Below are positions 29,050 through 37,224 of a DNA stretch of 64,000 nucleotides, piece by piece. Below the pieces are notes generated by a model. That model worked only from the letters and a program-made list of their open reading frames with translations, was not told the origin of the DNA and ran no database searches. The stretch is from assembly GCA_021772055.1 (NCBI GenBank), contig JAETNR010000013.1:20574-84573 (forward strand), given 5' to 3'. The DNA comes from Blautia sp. (lineage in GTDB: Bacteria > Bacillota > Clostridia > Lachnospirales > Lachnospiraceae). The position numbers and the translations under genes are program-made. The first letter of the stretch is position 1. Each line of letters opens with the position of its first letter.

Positions 29050-30207
29050 TCAATGCTGGATCTCCAGCAGTTTATTCTTAAGGTCACTTTCCATCCGCGC
29101 CATTTCGGCTTCGGCTGCCTGACGTTTCTGTCTGCCCTCTCTCTGAATCTTCAGCACATCATCCAGGGTTGCGATCAGATCTGCATTGGTCTTTTTCAGG
29201 GTATCCATGTCGACAATTCCCCGCTCGGACTCTCTCGCTGTTTCTACGGATGCCATATGAAGGGCTTCCGCATTCTTACGTAAAAGCTCATTGGTCACAT
29301 CTGTTACCTGGCGCTGTGCCTGGGCAGCTTCTGTGGAATGTGCGATTCCAAGAGCCAGTACCATCTGGCTTTTCCACAATGGAATGGTGTTTACAATGGT
29401 AGTCTGGATTTTTTCCACCATCATGGTGTCATTGTTCTGCACAAGGCGAATCTGGGGTGCTGTCTGCAGAGAAATCATTCTGGTCAGCTCCAGATCATGG
29501 ATCTTTTTCTCAAAACGGTTGCATTTCTCATCCAGATCCTTGGCCGCCTGGGCATCCTCAGGAAGACCGCTCATTCTCGCCCGGTTCTCCAGCTCCATGA
29601 GTTTTCCTTTCCTGACTTCGGAGAGTTTCTTCTTCCCGGCCAGGATATACATGGAAAGTTCTTTAAAATAGCTGAGATTCTGCTGATACATCCTGTCCAT
29701 CATGGCAGAATCCTTCATCAGACGGACCTGATGCTTCTGCAGGGAATCCGTGATTTTTTCCACATTGGACTCTGCCTTGTCATAGCGAAGCTTCATAGCC
29801 TCAATCTTATTTGACTGTTTCTTAAAGAAACCGAACAGTCCCTTTTCTTCTTCTGCGTCAAAGCCTTTCAGCTCTACCACCACATTGGTGATCAGGTCGC
29901 CAACCTCCCCAAGGTCCTGGGAGCGGACGCTGTTCAGCGCCTCATCTGAAAAGTCTGCCATTTTTTTCTGAGTTCCTGCGCCATACTGAAGAATCTGAGT
30001 GGTATTCTCAATGTCGATTTTTCCGGCGAAATCGTTTACCATCTGCTGCTCCTTTGGAGTGAGCACCATCTGTGCCATTTCCTTCTGAATAGGATCCATC
30101 TCCGGCTCCTCTTTCATTACAGGGGCGATTTCCTCTTTGGGCTCATCAAGCTCCGGCTCCAGGGTCAGAACAGGGGCTGCTTCGAAATCCTTGAATTCTT
30201 CTGTCAT
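29050..30207 (-). CDS. TelA/KlaA-family toxic anion resistance protein
   Basis: 385-residue cytoplasmic protein, mostly alpha-helical, with the TelA-family core (ADFSDEALNSVRSQDLGEVG, FGFFKKQSNKIE, PQIRLVQNNDTMMVEKIQ, PLWKSQMVLALG). Family members are linked to tellurite and cell-envelope stress, often without a known mechanism. Preceded by AAGGAGAA. It follows the XpaC-like gene by 42 bases; this pair recurs in Firmicutes. Confidence 0.9.
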   Translation of the reverse strand: MTEEFKDFEAAPVLTLEPELDEPKEEIAPVMKEEPEMDPIQKEMAQMVLTPKEQQMVNDFAGKIDIENTTQILQYGAGTQKKMADFSDEALNSVRSQDLGEVGDLITNVVVELKGFDAEEEKGLFGFFKKQSNKIEAMKLRYDKAESNVEKITDSLQKHQVRLMKDSAMMDRMYQQNLSYFKELSMYILAGKKKLSEVRKGKLMELENRARMSGLPEDAQAAKDLDEKCNRFEKKIHDLELTRMISLQTAPQIRLVQNNDTMMVEKIQTTIVNTIPLWKSQMVLALGIAHSTEAAQAQRQVTDVTNELLRKNAEALHMASVETARESERGIVDMDTLKKTNADLIATLDDVLKIQREGRQKRQAAEAEMARMESDLKNKLLEIQH

Positions 30208-30249
30208 AATCGTTCTCCTTCTTTACTTCAGTCCTCTTATTGTTTTCTC

Positions 30250-31479
30250 TTAACTTTTCAGATCAAAATCGCTGCCTGTCAGGCCCTCCTGGGCAAGCAT
30301 GGTATGCAGCACCGAAATATCACTGGAAACATCCCACGCGGTATCCTGGAATATGGAATCCAGAAGTCTTGCAAAGGCATCGTTCAGGGTATCCAGGGTT
30401 TTCTCTATCTCCGCCTTGGAGCTTCGGATATTTTCTCCCTGCACAGGCTGGCAGTCCATGTCCCCGTAGGCGTCCAGAAGCTTCACTGTCATGGGCAGAT
30501 AATAATCCATCAGGCGCTTCAGATCCGGTATGATTTCCGGGTGGGACTCCGCACGATCAAAGATCCGCTCCACAATCTGCTCCATCCTGGATATTTTCGC
30601 AGAAATTTCTACCCCCGGAATGGCAGCATTGCTCTCCCGGATCTTTTTCAGATAGCCGCTGCCTTTCTCAAGAACCTCCTGTACCTGGGGATCCCGTTTA
30701 CTCTGCATCGTTTTTCGTTCTTCTTCCTGGACCTTTTTCATTTCCAGCTGTTTCTGGGATTCCTCATAAAGGCGAAAGGTCTCATTGGCTGTAATCAGAC
30801 AGGTTTCCTGCTGATCTACATGACCTTCCAGGAACCATCCTTTCCTGATCATGCCTTTGATATCTTTACGGATATATTTTACAGACTTTCCCGTAATCCT
30901 GGACATCTGGTCAAAATTACAGTAGGTGTTGGTACCGAGGGCTTTTACATATTTGCGGAATCTGCCGATTCTGGCAAGACCTTTGCATCCGGATGCCAGC
31001 ATGCTGCCGCCTGTCCCTGCCCCCAAAAGCATAATGGCGGATGGTATCAGATTGCTGCTTCCTAATAAAAGCTGAAATACCGTCAGCGTCAAAAATCCTA
31101 CGACCATTCCTCCTGTGAGGATACCGCCAAATACCGTGCAGAGAATATGTTTTACTTTCTGTCCGGTGAGACTTTTGTACAGCTCCGGTCTGGCTTCCCA
31201 GGGCTCCAGTACCCGACCGCTGCTCCCTGCCGGTACACGGTCCGTACGTTCCGATGCGCTCCGGCTCCCGGGCGTACAGGCTGTTCTCCGGGAAGCGTAT
31301 CTCTTTGGTTCTTCCCGCTCTTTCCTGGAATCCTGGTATTGGTTGATCGTGTTATTTACCGCCTGGGTGATGGTCTGATTCAGTTTCTGGTAGTTCTTGG
31401 TGTCTATTGCTGCTTCTATGATATCCTGGATCTTGTCCCCGATCTTTTCCAGATCATCCAGGCTGCGCCAATCGTCCAT
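30250..31479 (-). CDS. XpaC-like 5-bromo-4-chloroindolyl phosphate hydrolysis family protein
   Basis: 409 residues. An N-terminal region of coiled, polar sequence precedes two close hydrophobic segments (ILCTVFGGILTGGMVVGFLTL and a GAGTGG-containing stretch), followed by a helical C-terminal domain as in XpaC. The family name comes from an old phosphatase assay and does not establish an enzymatic role. The ATG at 31479 follows TGGAGGAAA; the frame reaches 31521 without a site. First gene of the pair with telA; promoter at 31530-31558. Confidence 0.8.
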   Translation of the reverse strand: MDDWRSLDDLEKIGDKIQDIIEAAIDTKNYQKLNQTITQAVNNTINQYQDSRKEREEPKRYASRRTACTPGSRSASERTDRVPAGSSGRVLEPWEARPELYKSLTGQKVKHILCTVFGGILTGGMVVGFLTLTVFQLLLGSSNLIPSAIMLLGAGTGGSMLASGCKGLARIGRFRKYVKALGTNTYCNFDQMSRITGKSVKYIRKDIKGMIRKGWFLEGHVDQQETCLITANETFRLYEESQKQLEMKKVQEEERKTMQSKRDPQVQEVLEKGSGYLKKIRESNAAIPGVEISAKISRMEQIVERIFDRAESHPEIIPDLKRLMDYYLPMTVKLLDAYGDMDCQPVQGENIRSSKAEIEKTLDTLNDAFARLLDSIFQDTAWDVSSDISVLHTMLAQEGLTGSDFDLKS

Positions 31480-31529
31480 TGATTTCCTCCAATGTATTAT
31501 CCTGATGTCAGTTTTTCTCAATTTCTTCT

Positions 31530-31558
31530 ATTATAACGGAGGCCGGAAGAAAATACAA
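31530..31558 (-). promoter_or_regulatory. Promoter of the xpaC-like/telA operon
   Basis: -35 TTGTAT (31553-31558), 17-base spacer, -10 TATAAT (31530-31535), read on the minus strand. Confidence 0.72.
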
Positions 31559-31606
31559 GAGATGGGATGCAGTAGAGGGTAAATTTATTACATTTCTGCT
31601 AAAACC

Positions 31607-31661
31607 GTTCAGAAAATCCGTGAACTCGCCTGGAGGCTCAGACAGCACGGATTTTCTGAAC
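31607..31661. repeat. 16-bp perfect inverted repeat upstream of ilvE
   Basis: Arms GTTCAGAAAATCCGTG (31607-31622) and its exact complement (31646-31661) enclose a 23-base loop. No T-run follows on the plus strand. Each arm matches 11 of 15 positions of the CodY-box consensus AATTTTCWGAAAATT. Confidence 0.7.
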
Positions 31662-31885
31662 AACGCAGAGATACAGGGAACAAACTGTTTCTAAGGCTCC
31701 TGCAAATGCAGCCCGTATAGACAGGTGCCCTTGCCTCCCGCCCCTCTCATGAAATGTAACGTAAATTTTTTTATGAAAAAAGTAAGTTTTGATTGCAGTT
31801 ACTTAGCAAAAGTCTTAAAATGGAAAAAAGGCTGGTAGCGGCAGTGCTGTTGCCAGGGATCAATTGCGATAGGAGGAAATTTATT

Positions 31886-32911
31886 ATGGAAAAAAAGAAC
31901 ATTGACTGGGGCAGCCTTGGCTTTGGTTATCTGAAAACAGATTATCGCTATGTCTCCAATTTTAAGAATGGCGCATGGGATAACGGTACATTGACTACGG
32001 ATGAAACAGTAATCCTCAATGAATGTGCCGGTGTCCTTCAGTATGCACAGACTGTTTTTGAAGGCATGAAGGCATATACTACGGAAGACGGCCGTATCGT
32101 TACTTTCCGTCCTGACTTAAATGCAGAACGTATGGAGAATTCTGCCAGGAGACTGGAAATGCCTGTTTTCCCCCAGGAGCGTTTTGTAGATGCTGTTATT
32201 CAGACAGTGAAAGCGAATGCTGCCTATGTACCGCCCTTCGGCTCCGGTGCAACCTTATACATCCGTCCCTACATGTTCGGTTCTAACCCGGTGATCGGTG
32301 TAAAACCTGCTGACGAATATCAGTTCCGGGTATTTTCCACTCCGGTAGGCCCGTACTTCAAAGGCGGCGTAAAGCCCATCACCATTCGTGTCTGCGACTA
32401 TGACCGTGCAGCACCTCACGGAACCGGCCACATCAAAGCAGGCCTCAATTATGCCATGAGCTTATATGCCATCACAGATGCCCACAAACAGGGGTATGAT
32501 GAGAACATGTACCTGGATGCTGCCACCCGCACAAAGGTAGAAGAAACCGGCGGCGCCAACTTCCTGTTTGTCACGAAGGACAATAAGGTGGTTACACCGA
32601 AGTCCAACACCATTCTTCCGTCCATTACCAGACGTTCCCTGCTCTATGTTGCACAGCATTATCTTGGACTGGAAGCAGAAGAAAGAGAGATTTCTCTTGA
32701 GGAAGTAAAAGATTTTGCTGAGTGCGGTCTTTGCGGAACTGCTGCCGTCATCTCCCCTGTTGGCAAGATTGTTGACCACGGCAAGGAGATCTGCTTCCCA
32801 AGCGGCATGGCCGAAATGGGACCAATCACGAAGAAACTGTACGATACCCTCACCGGAATTCAGATGGGCCGCATCGAAGCCCCGGAAGGCTGGCTGAAAG
32901 TAATCGAGTAA
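31886..32911 (+). CDS. ilvE: Branched-chain amino acid aminotransferase
   Basis: PLP fold-type IV enzyme that transfers amino groups between glutamate and the keto acids of Leu, Ile and Val. 341 residues with the long (BCAT-2-like) form motifs: AQTVFEGMKAY, TLYIRPYMFGSNP, GHIKAGLNYAMS (PLP lysine), EETGGANFLFV, and FAECGLCGTAAVISPVG. The ATG at 31886 follows AGGAGG by nine bases. The reading frame is open for 31 more codons upstream but with no ribosome binding site. Single-gene unit followed by a 12-bp hairpin. Confidence 0.95.
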   Translation: MEKKNIDWGSLGFGYLKTDYRYVSNFKNGAWDNGTLTTDETVILNECAGVLQYAQTVFEGMKAYTTEDGRIVTFRPDLNAERMENSARRLEMPVFPQERFVDAVIQTVKANAAYVPPFGSGATLYIRPYMFGSNPVIGVKPADEYQFRVFSTPVGPYFKGGVKPITIRVCDYDRAAPHGTGHIKAGLNYAMSLYAITDAHKQGYDENMYLDAATRTKVEETGGANFLFVTKDNKVVTPKSNTILPSITRRSLLYVAQHYLGLEAEEREISLEEVKDFAECGLCGTAAVISPVGKIVDHGKEICFPSGMAEMGPITKKLYDTLTGIQMGRIEAPEGWLKVIE

Positions 32912-32934
32912 TTTATATCATCAAAAGGAAACCC

Positions 32935-32984
32935 TATACTCCCCGGATCACCCGCGTCTTTGGCGTCTCTCTCCGGGGAGTATA
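32935..32984. repeat. 12-bp perfect inverted repeat between ilvE and thyA
   Basis: TATACTCCCCGG (32935-32946) and its complement (32973-32984) with a 26-base loop. It lacks a T-run, so it is not a standard terminator, though it may slow or end ilvE transcription or stabilise its RNA. Confidence 0.7.
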
Positions 32985-33024
32985 TTCATCACCGTACCGG
33001 CATTTTTCATATAAGGAGGAATTC

Positions 33025-33873
33025 ATGAGCTACGCAGACAACTTATTTATCGACATGTGCAAAGACATCATCGCCAATGGAACCAGCACAGAGGGAGAAA
33101 AAGTCCGCCCTGTATGGGAGGACGGCACACCTGCCTACACCATCAAAAAATTCGGTGTGGTAAACCGCTACGATCTCCGGAAGGAATTTCCCGCGCTTAC
33201 CTTACGAAGAACCGCTTTAAAAAGCGCTATGGACGAAATTCTCTGGATCTGGCAGCAGAAATCCAATAACATTCATGACCTTCACAGCCATATCTGGGAC
33301 AGCTGGGCAGACGAAAACGGCTCCATCGGCAAGGCCTACGGCTACCAGATGAGCGTGAAGCACCGGTATAAGGAAGGCATGATGGACCAGGTGGACCGGG
33401 TGCTGTATGATTTGAAGAACAATCCCTACAGCCGCCGCATTATGACCAACATTTATGTGCATCAGGATCTCCATGAAATGAATCTTTACCCCTGTGCCTA
33501 TTCCATGACCTTTAATGTTACCAAAGAGCCCGGGAAGGACAAACTGACGCTGAATGCGATTCTGAACCAGCGCTCTCAGGATATTCTGGCCGCCAATAAC
33601 TGGAATGTATGCCAGTATTCCATTCTTCTTATGATGTTTGCCCAGTCCTGCGGCATGGAGGCAGGAGAGCTTGTTCATGTGATCGCGGACTGCCATATTT
33701 ATGACCGTCATATTCCGGTGGTTCAGGAGTTGATCTCCAGAACGCCTTATCCTGCACCTACCGTGAAGCTGAATCCGGAGATCACGAATTTTTATGATTT
33801 CACCAGAAATGACCTGATTGTAGAAAATTACCAGACCTGGCCGCAGATTGAAAACATTCCCATTGCGATCTGA
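33025..33873 (+). CDS. thyA: Thymidylate synthase (ThyA)
   Basis: Methylates dUMP to dTMP using methylene-tetrahydrofolate. 282 residues; the active cysteine is in LYPCAYSMTFNV, with PYSRRIM as the phosphate-binding arginine segment and the DCHIYDRHI motif. The pattern after the cysteine (CAY, not CHA) resembles the Bacillus TS-A/phage type. AGGAGG precedes the ATG. Paired with folA 38 bases downstream, which regenerates the dihydrofolate it produces. Confidence 0.96.
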   Translation: MSYADNLFIDMCKDIIANGTSTEGEKVRPVWEDGTPAYTIKKFGVVNRYDLRKEFPALTLRRTALKSAMDEILWIWQQKSNNIHDLHSHIWDSWADENGSIGKAYGYQMSVKHRYKEGMMDQVDRVLYDLKNNPYSRRIMTNIYVHQDLHEMNLYPCAYSMTFNVTKEPGKDKLTLNAILNQRSQDILAANNWNVCQYSILLMMFAQSCGMEAGELVHVIADCHIYDRHIPVVQELISRTPYPAPTVKLNPEITNFYDFTRNDLIVENYQTWPQIENIPIAI

Positions 33874-33911
33874 TTCTTTATGCAAATACAAGTTTTTAAG
33901 GAGAGAAAACT

Positions 33912-34400
33912 ATGAATATTATTGTAGCTGTTGATAAAAACTGGGCCATAGGCAAGGACAACCGCCTTCTGGTAAGCATCCCGGCAGATATGAAAATGTT
34001 CCGCCAGGAAACCACGGGAAAGGTAGTTGTCATGGGCCGTAAGACTCTGGAGAGCTTTCCCAACGGGCTCCCTCTGAAACAAAGAACCAATATCATTCTC
34101 ACAGGAAATAAAGATTTCCAGGTAAAAGATGCCATTGTAGTCCATACCATAGACGAACTTCTGGAAGAAATTAAAAAATATCCTTCCAAGGATGTGTACT
34201 GCATCGGCGGAGACAGTGTTTATAAGCAGCTCCTGCCCTACTGCGACACTGCCCATATTACCAAGATTGATTTTGCATACGAAGCAGACCGCTATTTTCC
34301 CAACCTGGATGAAATGCCGGAGTGGAAGATTACCGCGACAAGCGAAGAACAGACCTATTTTGACCTGGAATATCAGTTTGTAAAATATGAAAGAATTTAG
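33912..34400 (+). CDS. folA: Dihydrofolate reductase
   Basis: Reduces dihydrofolate to tetrahydrofolate with NADPH. 162 residues: MNIIVAVDKNWAIGKDNRL, VVVMGRKTLESFP, and DVYCIGGDSVYKQLLP. AAGGAGAG precedes the ATG. Forms an operon with thyA. Confidence 0.97.
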   Translation: MNIIVAVDKNWAIGKDNRLLVSIPADMKMFRQETTGKVVVMGRKTLESFPNGLPLKQRTNIILTGNKDFQVKDAIVVHTIDELLEEIKKYPSKDVYCIGGDSVYKQLLPYCDTAHITKIDFAYEADRYFPNLDEMPEWKITATSEEQTYFDLEYQFVKYERI

Positions 34401-34427
34401 ATTAAAAATGTAAAATTTTTATAAAAG

Positions 34428-34462
34428 GCACGGGCTTTCTTTACATTTGAAAAAGCCCGTGC
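34428..34462. repeat. Inverted repeat between folA and the VanZ-like gene
   Basis: 11-bp perfect stem (34428-34438 with 34452-34462), 13-base loop. It contains the spacer of the promoter of the next gene. There is no T-run on the plus strand. It may act as an imperfect folA terminator. Confidence 0.65.
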
Positions 34463-34468
34463 TATATT
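34440..34468 (+). promoter_or_regulatory. Promoter abutting the VanZ-like start codon
   Basis: -35 TTTACA (34440-34445), 17-base spacer, -10 TATATT (34463-34468). The expected RNA start is at 34475-34476, where the ATG begins, so the message may be leaderless. No ribosome binding site lies before the ATG. Confidence 0.6.
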
Positions 34469-34475
34469 AATACCC

Positions 34476-34979
34476 ATGAAAATATTAATTCACTTTTTAA
34501 AGCCTCTGTCTTTTCTTCCTGCAATTCTGATGATGTGCCTGATTTATCATTTTTCAGCCCAGACCGGGGAGGTGTCCGGGAATTTAAGCTATGAAGTCAG
34601 CTATCAGATCGTAGAAACAAAAAACGAGGTATTTGATCTTGGTCAAAGCTATGAACAGCTGAGCGAAGAGGCCTACGGCATCCAGTATTATGTAAGAAAA
34701 GCCGCCCATATGACGGAATACTTTCTTCTGGCCATTGCGATTTCCTTTCCGCTCTATGTATACAAAGTCCGCGGAATCTGGCTTATGCTTCTGGCAGGCA
34801 TCGTCTGCGTAGGCTTCGCCGGCCTGGACGAATATCACCAGTCCTTTGTCGCCAACCGTGGTCCCTCTGTCAGGGACGTAGGGATCGACAGCATCGGTGC
34901 CTTTGTCGGCATCCTCCTGGTGCAGGCCTTTTGCTGGTCCACTTTGCATAATCCTGCCAAAAAGAAGAAAAAGAAATGA
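34476..34979 (+). CDS. VanZ-like family membrane protein
   Basis: 167 residues with four probable membrane segments: near residues 7-25, then the conserved polar piece with YVRKAAHMTEYFLLAIAISF, the segment GIWLMLLAGIVCVGFAGLDEYHQSF, and a C-terminal span near DVGIDSIGAFVGILLVQAFCW. The KxAHxxEY and DExHQxF/DVxxDxxG motifs are those of VanZ-like proteins (VanZ itself confers low-level teicoplanin resistance). Role here unknown. Its stop is only seven bases from that of the convergent gene at 34987. Confidence 0.85.
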   Translation: MKILIHFLKPLSFLPAILMMCLIYHFSAQTGEVSGNLSYEVSYQIVETKNEVFDLGQSYEQLSEEAYGIQYYVRKAAHMTEYFLLAIAISFPLYVYKVRGIWLMLLAGIVCVGFAGLDEYHQSFVANRGPSVRDVGIDSIGAFVGILLVQAFCWSTLHNPAKKKKKK

Positions 34980-34986
34980 CAGGACC

Positions 34987-35322
34987 TTATTCTTCCTCCT
35001 GCTTCACGGCCTCTCCGTCATTCTGCTCTGATTGCTCTATCTGTGCAGTTTCCTCGGCAGGCCCTTTTTCTTTTGTCCTGGCATGATAGCTTTTGATTCC
35101 CTGAAACAGCATCCCTGCACCAATGATCACAAAAGCAACGCCTGCCACAAAAAATCCCCAACCAGCCCCTTCCTGTCCCTCCAGAACATTTTTGCAAAGA
35201 GTATATCCTGTGTAAATCAGGTAAGCACCTGCAATGATCAGCAGCATCATGCTTCTTGCAGGCAGGCTCTGGGTATTTTCTTTCTTTTCCGGTATTTCCT
35301 GCTCTTTCTTCTGTTCTTCCAT
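34987..35322 (-). CDS. Small two-span membrane protein of unknown function
   Basis: Not recognised. 111 residues: charged N-terminus (EEQKKEQEIPEKKEN), two hydrophobic segments (about 24-42 MMLLIIAGAYLIYTGYTL and about 54-75 GWGFFVAGVAFVIIGAGMLFQ) with a short loop, and an acidic Gln/Glu-rich tail. It starts eight bases after the malQ stop and is presumably cotranscribed with malQ. Confidence 0.65.
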   Translation of the reverse strand: MEEQKKEQEIPEKKENTQSLPARSMMLLIIAGAYLIYTGYTLCKNVLEGQEGAGWGFFVAGVAFVIIGAGMLFQGIKSYHARTKEKGPAEETAQIEQSEQNDGEAVKQEEE

Positions 35323-35330
35323 ATGCGTTC

Positions 35331-36905
35331 TTATCCTCTCTTTTCTTCAATGCCTTCTGTTTCTGCCGCTTCCGGCTCTGCTGCTTCCACTTCCGGCTCA
35401 TCGTCTTCCTCTTTTGGCACAAGGGGATTTCTTCCATAGATCCTGGTCAGTTCCCTGATATGATAAAGAGTAATCTCTGAAATCTGATTCTTCGTCAATC
35501 TCCATTTCCAGTTATCTCCAAGAGTAGACGGTGCATTCATCCTGGCTTCGTTTCCAAGGCAGAGATAATCCTGAATAGGAATGATGGCAAGCTCCGCCAC
35601 ACTGGACATGGCAGTACGGATCAGGCTCCACACGCAGTCGTTTACCGGTTTCTCATAGCTGTTGGTATACTCCCGCACAAACCGGATATCATGTCCCTGA
35701 AGGTTTTCCAGCCACCCCTTGGTTGTTTCATTATCATGGGTTCCTGTATAGACCACACAGTTCTTTTCATATTTGTGCGGCAGATAGGAGCTGTCTTCTG
35801 TATGGTCAAAAGCAAACTGCAGTACCTTCATTCCCGGAAAACCGCTCTCTTCCAGCAGCTCGATCACACTGTCCGTCAGAATGCCGAGATCCTCTGCAAT
35901 TACCTCCAGGTTTTTCACCTTTTCCTTCAGTACATGGAAGAGCTGGATTCCCGGTCCCTTTTCCCATTCTCCTTTTTCTGCGGTTTTACTGCCGTAGGGA
36001 ATGGCATAATATTCATCAAAGCCCCGGAAATGATCGATCCGGGCCACATCATAGCGTTTCATGGAATGCTCCATACGCTGAATCCACCATGCATAGCCCG
36101 TACTCTTATGATATTCCCAATTGTACAGAGGATTTCCCCAAAGCTGCCCTGTGGCAGAAAAAGCGTCCGGCGGGCATCCTGCTACCGCAATGGGATTGTG
36201 CTCCTCATCAAATTGAAAGAGCTCCGGCTCAGCCCATGTATCTGCACTGTCAAAGGCTACATAAATAGGCACATCCCCAATGATCTTAATTCCTTTTTTA
36301 TTGACATAGCTTTTCAGCTTTTCCCACTGGACATCAAACCAGAACTGCTGAAAACGATAAAACTGGATTTCTTCCGCAAGACGTTCTCTCGCTTCTTCCA
36401 GAGCCTCAGGCTCACGATTTTTCAGTTCCTCAGGCCATTCCATCCAGCCCTTGCCCCCAAGGTCATTCTTAATGGCCATGTACAGGCAGTAATCTTCCAG
36501 CCAGTTCTTGTTTTCTTCGATAAAATCCACAAATCCTTCTTCTTTTTTGCTGTCCCAGCGCTCAAAGGCTTTACCGAGCAGCATAAACCTGGACTCGTAC
36601 ATTTTTGCATAATCTACATAACTCTCGCTTCCGCCCCAGTCACATCCGCGGCATTCCTGTTCTGTAAGAAGCCCTTCCTCAATCAATCCCTTGAGGTCAA
36701 TAAAATAGGGATTTCCTGCAAATGTGGAAAAGGATTGATAGGGAGAATCCCCGTATCCCGTTGGTCCTAGCGGAAGGATCTGCCAATATCGCTGTCCTGC
36801 CTCCGCCAATTGATCTGCAAATTCATAAGCTTCTTTTGAAAAACAACCGATTCCGTATTCGGACGGAATACTGGAAATCGGCAGCAAAATACCGCTGGCT
36901 CTCAT
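35331..36905 (-). CDS. malQ: 4-alpha-glucanotransferase (amylomaltase)
   Basis: GH77 enzyme that disproportionates maltodextrins. Catalytic residues appear in ARIDHFRGFDEY (nucleophile aspartate), EVIAEDLGILT (acid/base glutamate) and TGTHDNETTKGW. The N-terminus ASGILLPISSIPSEYGIG is typical. 524 residues from the ATG at 36905, which follows GGAGGAG. After the usual end (IRELTRIYGRNPLVP) there is an extra acidic tail of about 28 residues, rich in Glu and Ala, of unknown role. Confidence 0.94.
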   Translation of the reverse strand: MRASGILLPISSIPSEYGIGCFSKEAYEFADQLAEAGQRYWQILPLGPTGYGDSPYQSFSTFAGNPYFIDLKGLIEEGLLTEQECRGCDWGGSESYVDYAKMYESRFMLLGKAFERWDSKKEEGFVDFIEENKNWLEDYCLYMAIKNDLGGKGWMEWPEELKNREPEALEEARERLAEEIQFYRFQQFWFDVQWEKLKSYVNKKGIKIIGDVPIYVAFDSADTWAEPELFQFDEEHNPIAVAGCPPDAFSATGQLWGNPLYNWEYHKSTGYAWWIQRMEHSMKRYDVARIDHFRGFDEYYAIPYGSKTAEKGEWEKGPGIQLFHVLKEKVKNLEVIAEDLGILTDSVIELLEESGFPGMKVLQFAFDHTEDSSYLPHKYEKNCVVYTGTHDNETTKGWLENLQGHDIRFVREYTNSYEKPVNDCVWSLIRTAMSSVAELAIIPIQDYLCLGNEARMNAPSTLGDNWKWRLTKNQISEITLYHIRELTRIYGRNPLVPKEEDDEPEVEAAEPEAAETEGIEEKRG

Positions 36906-36980
36906 TTTTTCTCCTCCGTGTCTCAAATATTTCGTATGTATCAGCACCTTTTTTTATTATACCAATCAGGTCTTCATCGG

Positions 36981-37136
36981 TCAACACCGGCAAAGAAAAG
37001 ACTGAGGAATTTCTCCCTCAGTCTCTGTTCTTACCAGTTCCCCCTGTTTTTGATCTGCTGTTTCTCTCTTGCCGCAGCTTACCAGAAATGCCACGCATAG
37101 AAGAATCAGCAGCAGAATCACTCCGTTTTTCTGCAT
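36981..37136 (-). CDS. Tiny lipoprotein (51 residues)
   Basis: Begins MQKNGVILLLILLCVAFLVSCGK: a short charged start, hydrophobic core and lipobox LVSC, so a signal-peptidase II lipoprotein of about 31 mature residues (Cys21 at the N-terminus), rich in Lys/Glu/Gln. AAAGGAG lies 8 bases before the ATG. The frame then continues through an intrinsic terminator stem and ends at TGA (36981-36983), after the T-run. Sited between malQ and a hydrolase gene on the same strand. No homologue recognised. Confidence 0.6.
   Translation of the reverse strand: MQKNGVILLLILLCVAFLVSCGKRETADQKQGELVRTETEGEIPQSFLCRC
36991..37025 (-). terminator. Intrinsic terminator lying inside the small lipoprotein frame
   Basis: 9-bp stem AGACTGAGG/CCTCAGTCT (minus strand) with an 8-base loop, followed by TTTTCTTT. 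It ends just before the TGA of the lipoprotein frame. Confidence 0.75.
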
Positions 37137-37224
37137 ACGATTCACTCCTTTTCCGGGACTTTCCGGAATCCCTGCTAGTAGTATACAGCAAAAAGATGTT
37201 TTTTATTCACAATGAGAATACCGG

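Larger units (their letters stand above)
31480..31885. other. 406-base noncoding region between the divergent xpaC-like and ilvE genes
   Basis: Contains the minus-strand promoter of the xpaC-like gene (31530-31558), a 16-bp perfect inverted repeat (31607-31661), a long stretch without recognised features, and a 5' leader for ilvE with a small imperfect hairpin at about 31829-31855. No T-box specifier or AGGGTGG block was found. The ilvE promoter could not be placed with confidence. Confidence 0.6.

Noticed and set aside
31480..31885. T-box leader for ilvE
   Set aside because: The conserved AGGGTGG block and a terminator/antiterminator pair were not found.
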